64,000 nucleotides of DNA from Dehalococcoidia bacterium (GTDB taxonomy: Bacteria; Chloroflexota; Dehalococcoidia; Lucifugimonadales; Australimonadaceae): positions 111,628 through 175,627 of the forward strand of contig JAKUPZ010000001.1 in NCBI GenBank assembly GCA_022449765.1, given 5' to 3'. The number at the start of each line of letters is the position of its first letter. The stretch's first letter is position 1. The translations under genes and the position numbers were made by a program. Below, piece by piece: positions 8,451-17,373 of the stretch. The notes under the pieces are model-generated. The model saw only the letters and a list, made by a program, of their open reading frames with translations. It ran no database searches and had not been told where the DNA came from.

Positions 8451-9857
8451 TTAAGTACTGGCATTATTTATTATCAACGAAGCCAGTCCTAGGAAAAGTA
8501 AGAATCCCACTATATCTGTAAAGGTTGTTACTACAACCGCAGAGGAGATTGCAGGGTCTTGCCTTATTTTTCGAAGTATTAATGGGATACTTGCGCCTAC
8601 TACTCCTGCTATCACCATATTTCCAAACATTGCTACGCCAAGAACCAATCCAATAAGTGGATTTCCAATCCACAAAGAGCAAATAATTGCTACAACCAAA
8701 CCAAGGTAGATTCCATTCAATATACCTAAGGTTGCTTCATGTAGAAGTAATTTTCGCCCGCGGTTCCCAGGTAATTCACCTAAGGCAATACTTCTTACGG
8801 TCAAGGTTAATGTTTGAGTTCCACCTATTCCTCCTTGACCTGCAACTACAGGAAGAAAAACCGCGAGTACAGCGGCTTTAGCTATAGTGGATTCGAACAA
8901 TTGAATTATTCCTGCCGCTGCAAAAGTTGTAGCTAAGTTGATAACTAGCCATGGTGCTCGTCCGCGCAAAGATTTGGAGATGGATGCCTGAGGTTTTTCG
9001 GTACTCATCCCTGCGATCTTGAACATATCTTCAGAGGCTTCAGCCTCAGCAACATCAAGTAAGTCTTCAGAATCAATCACGCCTACTAATTGACCTGATG
9101 GGTTAGTAACACCTAGGCACTGAAGGTCATATCGCTCGATGATTCTTACGCATTCTTCCTGGTCGGCGCTTACGCTGACAGTTATAGGGATCGGTTTCAT
9201 AAGTGTGGGAATAGGCGTGCTAGCACGGGCTAATGCTATTTTTTTGATGCTGAGATAGCCAACGGGACGAAAATTATCGTCAATTACAAACATAATATTG
9301 ATATCCGTTGTTGCTTCGGAAGCTAGCCTTAGTGCATCCAAAGCTACACCAGCGGTTCTGGTAGCCTTTACTACGTTATACGGAGGAAGCATTAATCCAC
9401 CAGCGGAATCATCGGGGTAAACGATCAGCGATAGAACGTCTTCAGCATGATCCATTTTGTCCAACGCTGCTTGTGCATCTACTTCGGGTAACGCTCGTAA
9501 AATGTCGGTAGCGACATCAGCAGATAGTTCATTCAATACTGTAGTATTGATAGTTTCCGGTAGCAGCGAGTAAATTGAAGCTGCTTCGCTTGGGTCAAGC
9601 GTGCTAAGAATTTCTCTAATGGATTCCACCTCTAGAGTTTTTAGAAGACTGTACTGCAATAGCCTTGGCATTTCGATTAAGATCTCAGCTTTGTCTACCG
9701 GATGGAAACTAGCAAAAAGATCAAGGGCGTTTTCATTCAATTCTTGTTCTAATAAATTGATGATTACATCTGAAACTTTGCTTAGATCCACAGTTTTGGT
9801 CGAATCACTAACAGAGATATTGTGTAATGCAGTTTCCGAAAAATTTTCTTCGCTCAT
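8451..9857 (-). CDS. mgtE: MgtE-family magnesium transporter
   Basis: Homodimeric Mg2+ channel of the inner membrane, gated by cytosolic Mg2+. Domains in order are the N domain of helical repeats (about 10-135), two CBS domains (about 140-260) and five membrane helices in the last 180 residues. The TM5 aspartate is present (TTFTDIVGFL). The pore-region motif, usually GN-T/A-G-T-Q, reads GIGGTQT here. The open frame extends to 9923, but GGAG lies 6 nt before the ATG at 9857, giving 468 residues starting MSEENF. It is divergent from thiL. Confidence 0.88.
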   Translation of the reverse strand: MSEENFSETALHNISVSDSTKTVDLSKVSDVIINLLEQELNENALDLFASFHPVDKAEILIEMPRLLQYSLLKTLEVESIREILSTLDPSEAASIYSLLPETINTTVLNELSADVATDILRALPEVDAQAALDKMDHAEDVLSLIVYPDDSAGGLMLPPYNVVKATRTAGVALDALRLASEATTDINIMFVIDDNFRPVGYLSIKKIALARASTPIPTLMKPIPITVSVSADQEECVRIIERYDLQCLGVTNPSGQLVGVIDSEDLLDVAEAEASEDMFKIAGMSTEKPQASISKSLRGRAPWLVINLATTFAAAGIIQLFESTIAKAAVLAVFLPVVAGQGGIGGTQTLTLTVRSIALGELPGNRGRKLLLHEATLGILNGIYLGLVVAIICSLWIGNPLIGLVLGVAMFGNMVIAGVVGASIPLILRKIRQDPAISSAVVVTTFTDIVGFLLFLGLASLIINNAST

Positions 9858-9895
9858 GATTACTCCAATAAAATTCCGACTAATACAAAACATTC

Positions 9896-9901
9896 TATAA
9901 T
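9896..9901 (+). promoter_or_regulatory. Candidate -10 element for thiL-tsaE-tsaB
   Basis: A perfect TATAAT lies in the mgtE/thiL divergent spacer, with a poor -35 (TTCCGA at 9874-9879, 16-nt spacer). The predicted transcript start near 9908 leaves a leader of about 30 nt to the thiL ATG. Confidence 0.35.
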
Positions 9902-9937
9902 CTAGTTTTGTTTTATGATTCATTTGGAATAATAACT

Positions 9938-10933
9938 ATGATGGTTACAGTATCGGATTTAGGTGAATATGCTTTAATTGAGCGGGTTGAAAATTTCATT
10001 CAACTTCGTCAACTAGAGCATCGGCCGGAAATTAAGCTAATTGCGGGTATTGGGGACGATGCTGCTGCATGGCAAGTCTCGGGAATACAGGTTACAACTA
10101 CCGATTCAATGGTAGAGGATGTACATTTTCGCAGAAGTACTTTTTCTTTTTTTGATATTGGCTGGAAGAGTTGGGTTACAAATTTAAGTGACATCATCGC
10201 AATGGGGGCCACTCCTTTGGGAGGCTTAGTCACTTTAGGTTTACCTGAAGATATGTTGCTTGAAGATTTCGATTCTCTCTATGATGGAATACTAAGTGCA
10301 TGCAAGGAATACCGAACTGTGGTTTTAGGAGGGGATATCGTAGCTTCCCGTGCCCTTTTTGTAAGCGTAACTATGATTGGTTCTTGTGAAAAAACACCTA
10401 TCTTGCGGAGTGGTGCACAAATCGGAGATGTAATTGCGGTATCCGGGTCTTTGGGCGATGCACTAGGAGGCTTACAGCTGCTGGAGCAGGGCAGTGCAAT
10501 TAACACGGAAGCTAGCAGGAGATTAATTGAAAAACAACGCCGTCCCAAAGTTAACGTAGATTTTGCTCAATTGTCCAAAATACTTGGAATTCATGCAATG
10601 ATGGATTTGTCCGATGGATTACTGATTGACCTCGCTAAATTAGCTCACTCCTCTGGTGTAGCAACGCAAATACAGGCCTCCCTAGTACCTATTTCTGATG
10701 AATTACAGAAAGAGTTTCCATTGAAAGCAGAGGAAATGGCTTTGAATGGCGGAGAGGATTACGAATTACTTTTGGTAGGAGCGAAAAATACTCTTCAGGA
10801 TTTTGTGAATCGCCATCCAAAAGCTGCAATTATTGGTAAGGTTATCGAAGGCGAGCGTGGAAGCGTTACTGTTTTTGACGCGTCCGGTTTTGAAATGGAA
10901 TTAAGTGATTTAAATTGGGAGCACTTTAAGTGA
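9938..10933 (+). CDS. thiL: Thiamine-monophosphate kinase
   Basis: Phosphorylates thiamine monophosphate to the diphosphate coenzyme. It has an AIR-synthase-type fold with GIGDDAAAW, TTDSMVEDVHF, WKSWVTNLSDIIAMGATP, LGGDIV and MDLSDGLLIDL metal/ATP-binding motifs. The open frame reaches a TTG at 9908. Tandem ATGs at 9938 and 9941 are likelier starts and give about 331 residues. The stop overlaps the GTG start of tsaE by 4 bp. Confidence 0.93.
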   Translation: MMVTVSDLGEYALIERVENFIQLRQLEHRPEIKLIAGIGDDAAAWQVSGIQVTTTDSMVEDVHFRRSTFSFFDIGWKSWVTNLSDIIAMGATPLGGLVTLGLPEDMLLEDFDSLYDGILSACKEYRTVVLGGDIVASRALFVSVTMIGSCEKTPILRSGAQIGDVIAVSGSLGDALGGLQLLEQGSAINTEASRRLIEKQRRPKVNVDFAQLSKILGIHAMMDLSDGLLIDLAKLAHSSGVATQIQASLVPISDELQKEFPLKAEEMALNGGEDYELLLVGAKNTLQDFVNRHPKAAIIGKVIEGERGSVTVFDASGFEMELSDLNWEHFK

Positions 10934-11409
10934 AATTTTACTCTAATAGCCCTGAAGAAACTCAGGCTTTGGGTTCGAGAATGGGAGCTTTAGCGAATAA
11001 AGGCGAACTCTTTTTGCTGAGCGGAGAGTTAGGCTCGGGGAAAACAACATTCGTTCAGGGATTTGCTTGGGGTGCTGGCGTTGAAGGTTACGCTCATAGT
11101 CCGACGTTTATATTGGTTAATCAATATCAAGGACGTATAAAAATTAACCACGTTGACCTTTATAGGGTCGAAGGTGGCAACTTAGAAGCACATGACCTTG
11201 GGTTTGAAGAAATGCTAGACGAAAGTAGTGTTTTAGTTGAATGGTATGAAAATGCCGAAGCTATTTTCGACGATGATCACATAAGAATTGAGTTTTATCA
11301 GGGGGTTAATGGCTCTGAAAGCCGGGTAATTGAGGTTAAAGCTAAAGGGCATTATTACGAACAGTGGATTGTAACTTTAACGCAAAAAGTGTTTCCAAAT
11401 GAAAAATAA
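10930..11409 (+). CDS. tsaE: tRNA t6A ATPase TsaE
   Basis: P-loop ATPase that stimulates the TsaB-TsaD complex in threonylcarbamoyl-adenosine 37 synthesis. The 159 residues show Walker A GELGSGKTT, SPTFILVNQYQG, HVDLYR and LVEWYENAE, all typical. The GTG start is shared with the thiL stop (GTGA). The end overlaps tsaB by 11 bp. tsaD is not in the window. Confidence 0.93.
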   Translation: MKFYSNSPEETQALGSRMGALANKGELFLLSGELGSGKTTFVQGFAWGAGVEGYAHSPTFILVNQYQGRIKINHVDLYRVEGGNLEAHDLGFEEMLDESSVLVEWYENAEAIFDDDHIRIEFYQGVNGSESRVIEVKAKGHYYEQWIVTLTQKVFPNEK

Positions 11410-12082
11410 TCAATACCTGATAATCGATACGTCTACCAAAACTGGTTCGGTTTGCATATATGCAAATGGTGAAATTCAGAGGGTACATATATGGGGTTCC
11501 AAAAATAACCATACTGCAGAATTATTACCAGCTATAAAAATGCTTATGGACTTAGAGTCAACTCGCATATCTGAATTTAACGGAATTGTTGTATCGATTG
11601 GTCCAGGCGGATTTAGTGCTATTCGTACGGGAATCGCAGTTGGGCAAGGCTTGGCTATGGGAGCTTCCTTGCCGATAGTTGGGGTAAACTCACTTGAAAC
11701 TTCGGCATACTCCTTGAGGCATATTAACAAGCAAATTTGCTCGCTAATTCCTGCAGGGAGAGAGAACATTGCATGGTGCACTTATGCGATGGATTCTTCT
11801 GGATGGCGCATAATCACTGAAGAAAAAATTACAAAAATTTCTGAATTTGTTAAATCTCAATCATCAATTGAAAATACTTGTTTTTGTGGAGAAGGACTGA
11901 CTCCAGATATTGTGGAGCTACTAGAGGCACATTATAAAATTGAACTTCTGAGAGTAGAAGATTCTCCTGTATTAGCAAGACTAAAAGGAGCTATCGAAAT
12001 AGGCATTAATTTGCTTAGTAGTCAAGAAAATTTGACGAATAATATAGAACCTAAATACCTTCGCCCTCCTTCAATAACGTAA
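11399..12082 (+). CDS. tsaB: tRNA t6A biosynthesis protein TsaB
   Basis: Inactive ASKHA-fold partner that scaffolds TsaD in t6A37 synthesis. The 227 residues contain LIIDTSTKTGSVC, HTAELLPAI and VSIGPGGFSAIRTGIAVGQGLAMG, the family's defining N-terminal half. It overlaps tsaE by 11 bp, so the pair is translationally coupled. The C-terminal half is diverged, as is common. Confidence 0.92.
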   Translation: MKNNQYLIIDTSTKTGSVCIYANGEIQRVHIWGSKNNHTAELLPAIKMLMDLESTRISEFNGIVVSIGPGGFSAIRTGIAVGQGLAMGASLPIVGVNSLETSAYSLRHINKQICSLIPAGRENIAWCTYAMDSSGWRIITEEKITKISEFVKSQSSIENTCFCGEGLTPDIVELLEAHYKIELLRVEDSPVLARLKGAIEIGINLLSSQENLTNNIEPKYLRPPSIT

Positions 12083-12173
12083 TCTTTAGACGGGCTGCTA
12101 TAGTATTAAGCGCAAAAGTCCCGTAATAATTAAGCTTAATGATTTATGTGCATATTTTCTAAAGGAGAAAACT

Positions 12174-12629
12174 TTGGCTGAACGAACACTTGTACTTCTA
12201 AAACCTGACGCCGTCCAGCGTGGCTTAGTTGGCGAAATTGTAGGTAGATTGGAAAATCGTGGATGGAAAATAGTGGGCCTAAAATTCATGCGAATGACAG
12301 ATGAGGTAGCGAGAAAGCATTATGCGGAGCATGTCGAAAAACCATTTTTCCCTGGATTGGCTGCGTTTATGATGTCGCGTCCTATTATTGCGATTGCTCT
12401 TGAAGGGGAGAACGTTGTGGATGCAGTTCGCAAATCTATGGGTTCGACTAATCCCCAGGATGCTAACCCTGGAACAATACGAGGAGATTTAGCTGTAAAT
12501 ATCGGTAGAAATCTAATTCATGGGTCTGATTCAGTAGAATCAGCAATCCGTGAATTAGCAATTTTTTTCAATGGCGAAGAGCTATATGAGTATGAGCGTG
12601 AGGCCGACAATTGGGTTACTGAATCCTGA
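12174..12629 (+). CDS. ndk: Nucleoside diphosphate kinase
   Basis: Transfers the gamma phosphate from ATP to NDPs through a phosphohistidine. The 151 residues include TLVLLKPDAVQRGLVGEI and the active site NLIHGSDS with H116. The start is TTG, with AAGGAG 6-7 nt upstream; no ATG fits the family N-terminus (AERTLVLLKPD). The last 14 bp overlap the convergent rsfS. A C-terminal extension (YEYEREADNWVTES) slightly exceeds the common 140 residues. Confidence 0.95.
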   Translation: MAERTLVLLKPDAVQRGLVGEIVGRLENRGWKIVGLKFMRMTDEVARKHYAEHVEKPFFPGLAAFMMSRPIIAIALEGENVVDAVRKSMGSTNPQDANPGTIRGDLAVNIGRNLIHGSDSVESAIRELAIFFNGEELYEYEREADNWVTES

Positions 12630-12984
12630 CCAATTCTCTTCCGGTGCGCCACACTTCTTCTAGTTTATAGAAATTGCGCTGCTCCTCACTAAAAACATTT
12701 ACTACTATGTCACCGAAATCAAGAAGGACCCACCCTGAATTGGATGATCCTTCTTGATGGTGCAGGTGTAATCCATCCTTTTTTATCTTTTCAGCGATAT
12801 CATTACCTAGAGATTGCACTTGACGCGTGCTGGACCCACTAAGCATGATCATGTAATCAGTGAAGCTTGAAATATCTTTTACGTCGAGAAGGACAATGTT
12901 TTGAGCCTGCTTATCAGAAGCAAGTTCGATAGCGTTTCTAGCTATCGACGCAATGTCTAAAGCGGTAGAAAATTGATCAGCCAT
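12616..12984 (-). CDS. rsfS: Ribosomal silencing factor RsfS
   Basis: Binds L14 and blocks 50S-30S joining under starvation. The 122 residues carry VLLDVKDISSFTDYMIMLSGSSTRQVQSLG and GWVLLDFGDIVVNVFSEEQRNFYKLEEVW, which define the RsfS/Iojap family. The 3' end overlaps ndk tail-to-tail by 14 bp. It is divergent from mnmA. Confidence 0.94.
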   Translation of the reverse strand: MADQFSTALDIASIARNAIELASDKQAQNIVLLDVKDISSFTDYMIMLSGSSTRQVQSLGNDIAEKIKKDGLHLHHQEGSSNSGWVLLDFGDIVVNVFSEEQRNFYKLEEVWRTGRELVRIQ

Positions 12985-13023
12985 TGGTAGATTATAGGGC
13001 AGATAGAGATTAAGAGTTTATTA

Positions 13024-14151
13024 ATGACAAACAGAGAAAGAAAAAAAACTAACCTACCTCGTGTCGTAGTAGCTATGTCTGGAGGCGTTGATTCTTCTGT
13101 AGCAGCGTATCTTTTGTCACGTGAAGGATACGAGGTTATAGGAATTACAATGCGCCTTTGGTCTGCAGATGAGGATGTAGAAATTGCGGCTGATCATCAA
13201 GGCTGTTGTTCTATAGATGATATTGAGGATGCTCGTAGGGTTTGCCAGTCAATCGGAATACCACATTACGTATTGGATGCCAGGAACGAGTTTCAGGAAC
13301 ACGTCATAAAATATTTTACTGATGAGTACCGAAAGGGTCGTACACCACATCCCTGTATTGCATGTAATGATCGGATAAAATTCGATTTTTTGTTGAGCCG
13401 TAGCCAAATGATGGAAGCTGAGTACATCGCTACCGGTCACTACGCGCGCATTGCACTAAACCATACTGGGCGATTTATGCTTCGTGAAGGAGTTGATCGA
13501 TTGAAAGATCAATCATACGTGCTATTTGGTTTGAGTCAGTCGCAGTTAAGTAAAATTTTATTACCGATTGGTGGCTACACAAAGGGTCAAATAAGAGATT
13601 TTGCATTTGAAGCTGGATTGCATATCGCAAATAAATTAGATAGCCAAGAGATTTGCTTTATCCCAAGTGGCGATTACCGTCAATTTATTAAAGATAAGAC
13701 GGAGCCAGCTCCCGGCAATATTATCGACAGTGAAGGTACAATTGTGGGCTCTCACCCAGGTGTAGAGTTCTACACGGTTGGTCAACGCCGAGGTTTGAAT
13801 ATAACTCCTAATCAATTAAATTTACCTGAAGGGACAAAAATATTTGTTACCGGGGTAAACCCAATGTCTAAAACGATAATGGTAGGAACTTCTGAGGATT
13901 TAATGGGCCATGGCGTTTTGGTTGATCGAGTAAATTATATTGATGGCGTCGCTCCTCATGGACCAATCAATATTGATGCAAAAATTAGATACAATGGAAT
14001 TAAGTCCTCCGCAGTCCTGTACCCTGATGGTGAATCTGCAGTTTTGCGATTTGATGATCCTCAACGTGCAATTACACCTGGTCAAGCTGCAGTTTTTTAT
14101 GCAGATGATTGCGTATTAGGTGGCGGTTACATAGATGGACCAGTGAAATAA
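13024..14151 (+). CDS. mnmA: tRNA-specific 2-thiouridylase
   Basis: Adenylates and thiolates U34 of tRNA-Lys/Glu/Gln. The PP-loop SGGVDSS is at about 19-25. Catalytic cysteines are C114 (HPCIACN) and C211 (SQEICFIPSGDYRQF), 97 residues apart as in E. coli. An extra cysteine C111 lies in the first motif. The central domain contains YTVGQRRGL and the C-terminal beta-barrel follows. The length of 375 is normal. rnhB follows 18 bp later. Confidence 0.95.
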   Translation: MTNRERKKTNLPRVVVAMSGGVDSSVAAYLLSREGYEVIGITMRLWSADEDVEIAADHQGCCSIDDIEDARRVCQSIGIPHYVLDARNEFQEHVIKYFTDEYRKGRTPHPCIACNDRIKFDFLLSRSQMMEAEYIATGHYARIALNHTGRFMLREGVDRLKDQSYVLFGLSQSQLSKILLPIGGYTKGQIRDFAFEAGLHIANKLDSQEICFIPSGDYRQFIKDKTEPAPGNIIDSEGTIVGSHPGVEFYTVGQRRGLNITPNQLNLPEGTKIFVTGVNPMSKTIMVGTSEDLMGHGVLVDRVNYIDGVAPHGPINIDAKIRYNGIKSSAVLYPDGESAVLRFDDPQRAITPGQAAVFYADDCVLGGGYIDGPVK

Positions 14152-14169
14152 GGACTATAGAGGGTCAGA

Positions 14170-14793
14170 GTGGTACCAACTCAAGATGAAGAACTGACCT
14201 TGAATCTTGCAGGCTTCGTCTATATTGCTGGTGTAGATGAAGTAGGACGAGGGCCGATTGCTGGACCCGTTGTTGCGGGTGCGGTGATTTTGCCTAGCTT
14301 ATCGAATATTGAAGTCCAAGACATATTTTTGATTCGAGATAGCAAAACTCTCTCTAAGAAACAGTTACCTCAAGCTGATCAACTTGTTCGCAAATATGCC
14401 TCTTGTATAGGAATCGGTGAAGTCAGCAACGTAGAAATTGACGCAATTGGAATAGCCCCTGCAGTTCGAAAAGCAATGCACTCAGCTTTAGACCAATTGA
14501 GTATTCCCCCTGATCATATTTTGTCTGACGCATTCCCTATAGATTGGAGGCATAAACCCTGCAAGCCTATTATTAAAGGAGATGCGCTTTGTACTGTCAT
14601 TTCTGCAGCGTCAATAGTGGCAAAAGTATATCGTGATCGAGTTATGGATTTATTTAATGAAGAGTACCCAGGTTATGGTTTTGATACCCACAAAGGCTAT
14701 GCTTCATCGAAGCATTTGGACGCTATAGATAAAAAAGGAGCTACTCCTATTCATAGGCTAAGCTTTTCTCCATTCAAACCTAGATTGTTTTAG
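14170..14793 (+). CDS. rnhB: Ribonuclease HII
   Basis: Removes ribonucleotides from DNA and degrades RNA in hybrids. The 207 residues include GVDEVGRGPIAGPVVAGAV with D23 and E24, the RDSKTLS loop, the third acidic residue in LSDAFP and the KGDALCTVISAASIVAKVYRD block. The start is GTG preceded by an AGAGGG site. The stop overlaps the convergent DegV-family gene by 4 bp. Confidence 0.95.
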   Translation: MVPTQDEELTLNLAGFVYIAGVDEVGRGPIAGPVVAGAVILPSLSNIEVQDIFLIRDSKTLSKKQLPQADQLVRKYASCIGIGEVSNVEIDAIGIAPAVRKAMHSALDQLSIPPDHILSDAFPIDWRHKPCKPIIKGDALCTVISAASIVAKVYRDRVMDLFNEEYPGYGFDTHKGYASSKHLDAIDKKGATPIHRLSFSPFKPRLF

Positions 14794-15629
14794 CTGGTTT
14801 TTGGGTTTAGTAACGCAAGGCCAACCACATTAGGTCCAGTATAGGTTCCAATTACAGGTCCAATTCTACCTGTAATTACAGGCTTGCTGGAAAGAGGAGC
14901 CAGAAAAGTCGTTAACTGGTCGGCTTCTTCACCTTCAGCTTGATAAATAAAGGCAACTTCTTCAAATGGGGCTCCCTCAGATGCAATATCTTGCAGCCTC
15001 TGTACAGCTTTTTGGCGCGTTCGTAGCTTCTCGTAGGGATGTACTTCTCCGTCAACGCATTTAAGAATGGGTTTGACTGAAAGTAACGATCCTACTAAAG
15101 CTTGTGCTTTTCCAATTCGCCCTCCTTTTTGGAGGTATTCCAACGTATTGAGTACAAAAAAAAGATCGACTCTGCTAGCTACATCTGCAGCGGTGTCTAG
15201 GACTGCTTGAACATCTGCGCCTGAATTAGCAGCCTCTGCCGCAGCCTTAACCACAAGGGTTAACCCAAGCGAACCAAGCTTGCTGTCCATAAGCTGTATA
15301 TTCGCATTAGGGAACTCTTCTCGTGCTAACCGAGCTGAATTTAAGGTTCCGCTTAATTTATCAGATATATGTATAGAGACAATGTCATGCCCTTCGTCAA
15401 CTAACGGGGTGTAAGCTGAGATAAAATCCCCGACAGATGGCTGTGTAGTTCTAGGTAAGATATTTCCATTCTGGAGTCGATCAAAAAACTCATCAGATTG
15501 GATTTCAATTTTATCTTTAAACGCGTCTTCACCGAAGAAAACGGTTAAAGGTACGACGGTTATACCTAAAGATTTCGCCAGTTCCTCAGGGATGTCGGAA
15601 GTACTATCTGTCACTATCTTTATTGCCAT
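14790..15629 (-). CDS. DegV family fatty-acid-binding protein (FakB-like)
   Basis: DegV proteins bind a fatty acid and, as FakB, present it to the kinase FakA. The 279 residues open with IKIVTDSTSDIPEELAKSLGITVVPLTV and contain TTQPSVGDFISAY and SIHISDKLSGTLNSARLA, which line the lipid pocket in this family. It lies 12 bp downstream of a FakA-like DAK2 gene on the same strand, supporting a FakAB pair. The lipid specificity cannot be read. Confidence 0.87.
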   Translation of the reverse strand: MAIKIVTDSTSDIPEELAKSLGITVVPLTVFFGEDAFKDKIEIQSDEFFDRLQNGNILPRTTQPSVGDFISAYTPLVDEGHDIVSIHISDKLSGTLNSARLAREEFPNANIQLMDSKLGSLGLTLVVKAAAEAANSGADVQAVLDTAADVASRVDLFFVLNTLEYLQKGGRIGKAQALVGSLLSVKPILKCVDGEVHPYEKLRTRQKAVQRLQDIASEGAPFEEVAFIYQAEGEEADQLTTFLAPLSSKPVITGRIGPVIGTYTGPNVVGLALLNPKTS

Positions 15630-15641
15630 GATGTCTCCTAA

Positions 15642-17297
15642 TTACTCGATTGATACAAAATACTGATAAAAAGGCTGATTCCCTTCAATAGTTTCAAATT
15701 CGCATGAAGGGAAACGTTCTGAAAGTAAACTTGCAGTAGATTGTGCTATCGCAAGATTTATTTGGTCTCCAAAATAAAGCGTTACTAACGAATCATCCTG
15801 TGCTAGGGAGCATTCTAGCATGGTAATTAAAGCTTTCTCGGCAGAGTTTTCGGCAGATACCAATTTGCCGTCTACTAAAGCTATGAAATTACCTTCTGTA
15901 ATAGAGATGCCGTTAATTTCAGCTGAACGTGCGGCGGTTGTGATTTCTCCAGATTTTGTTTCGGAAATTGCGCGGGTCATTGCGCTCAAGAGATCTTCGT
16001 TGGATTGATCGGGATTGAAGGCAAGTAGGGCATTGATCCCCTGCGGGATAGTTGTGGCAGGTAATACAAACCCCTTTCCTTCGGACATTTCAAGAGCCTG
16101 TTCTGCTGCAAGTATTATATTGCTATTGTTGGGAAGAATTATCGTGAATTTTGCGTTTGCCTCTGTAATTGAACTTAATATTTCTGCAGTGCTCGGATTC
16201 ATTGCCTGACCACCCTCAATTACTACAGCGGCTCCTAATTCTTTAAGAATAGTGGAGATGCCTTTGCCAGCGGCCACGGCTACAATTCCAAGCTCAGCCA
16301 GAGGACGTTGAGCCTTGTCGTGCTTTTCTAAAAACTCAGCGTACTGGAGATCCATGTTTTGGATAGTGATTTGGTCAAGATTCCCCTTTTGCGTGCCAAG
16401 GTTTAATAATTCACCTGGGTTGTAGGTATGTGCATGTACACGAAGGAGCTTGTCATCTCCAATGACCACTGTTGAATTAGCTATATGCATAACTTCTGAT
16501 CTGATTTTGGATGGATTGAATTCGCTACCATGTATCACAAATTGAGTACAGTACCCGTACATTTCATCTTCTGTATGTTCAAGGAAATCCGTGTTAATAG
16601 CAGTAGGATTTAGAGAATTAGAGCCTGTTGCTGCAGAAATTTCAAAGTTCACTTGTTCTGAGCCAACAAAGGTTAACGCACCAGCAAAAAACGCAACTAG
16701 CCCTTGCCCTCCTGCATCAACTACACCGGCTTCTTTTAATATGGGCAGTTGCTCCGGAGTTCGCGCAAGGGCAACAACAGAAGATTCATATGCATTTCGC
16801 AGTACATCAACTAAATCACCTTTAGTATTTTTTGCAGCTGTTGCAGCCGCTTTCATTACGGATAACATGGTTCCTTCAACTGGTGTACCGACCGCCAAAT
16901 AACCTGCGTCAGCTGCATGTGATAGTGCACTCTGCAGGTTACTTCCATGGCACTCTTTACAACCCGAAAGGCCATTGGCCATGCCTTTAATGAACTGTGA
17001 AAAAATTACACCACTGTTCCCTCTTGCTCCTAGAAGGGCACCTTTTGCCAAGGATTCAATTAAGGAACCAACTGTTTCTTGCGGTAAAGAAGTCGCAACC
17101 GAATCATTAGCAGCTTGCAACGTTAGTAACATATTAATTCCAGTGTCGCCATCAGGAACGGGAAATACGTTCAATGAGTTTATTGCATCTACGTTAGCCT
17201 CAATGAATTTTGTTCCTGATAGAAATAGCTGCTTTAATCCTTCGGCATTTAATGAAGCAACGTGTTGATTTGTCATGTCTTGGCTACCACTCACCAT
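15642..17297 (-). CDS. DAK2-domain fatty acid kinase (FakA/YloV-like)
   Basis: Phosphorylates a FakB-bound fatty acid for phospholipid synthesis. The 551 residues carry an N-terminal DAK2 kinase domain (NVFPVPDGDTGINMLLTL at about 44-60, LLGARGNSGVIFSQ, PVEGTMLSVMKAA, AGVVDAGGQGLV). A middle DUF1949-like region is followed by a DegV-like C-terminal domain (VAVAAGKGISTILKELGA). The longest frame was kept; an ATG eight codons in (17276) is an alternative. It is divergent from rpmB. Confidence 0.87.
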   Translation of the reverse strand: MVSGSQDMTNQHVASLNAEGLKQLFLSGTKFIEANVDAINSLNVFPVPDGDTGINMLLTLQAANDSVATSLPQETVGSLIESLAKGALLGARGNSGVIFSQFIKGMANGLSGCKECHGSNLQSALSHAADAGYLAVGTPVEGTMLSVMKAAATAAKNTKGDLVDVLRNAYESSVVALARTPEQLPILKEAGVVDAGGQGLVAFFAGALTFVGSEQVNFEISAATGSNSLNPTAINTDFLEHTEDEMYGYCTQFVIHGSEFNPSKIRSEVMHIANSTVVIGDDKLLRVHAHTYNPGELLNLGTQKGNLDQITIQNMDLQYAEFLEKHDKAQRPLAELGIVAVAAGKGISTILKELGAAVVIEGGQAMNPSTAEILSSITEANAKFTIILPNNSNIILAAEQALEMSEGKGFVLPATTIPQGINALLAFNPDQSNEDLLSAMTRAISETKSGEITTAARSAEINGISITEGNFIALVDGKLVSAENSAEKALITMLECSLAQDDSLVTLYFGDQINLAIAQSTASLLSERFPSCEFETIEGNQPFYQYFVSIE

Positions 17298-17315
17298 TCT
17301 GTTAATATATTTCTA

Positions 17316-17361
17316 GGGCGCTAAGCGCCCAAATTTTATGGCTGGCACTATTGTTACCAGC
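17316..17361 (+). promoter_or_regulatory. Two stem-loops in the rpmB leader
   Basis: A perfect 6-bp stem GGGCGC-TAA-GCGCCC (17316-17330) is followed by AAATTTT. A second stem GCTGG/CCAGC (17341-17345 and 17357-17361, 11-nt loop) lies 13 bp before the rpmB start at 17374. The first also sits upstream of the divergent fakA-like gene. They could form a leader control element for L28, but no known motif is recognised. Confidence 0.3.
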
Positions 17362-17373
17362 AAAATGGAACTT

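Noticed and set aside
17338..17373. N-terminal extension of L28
   Set aside because: It is absent from the family's normal N-terminus and contains a stem-loop; it is treated as leader.
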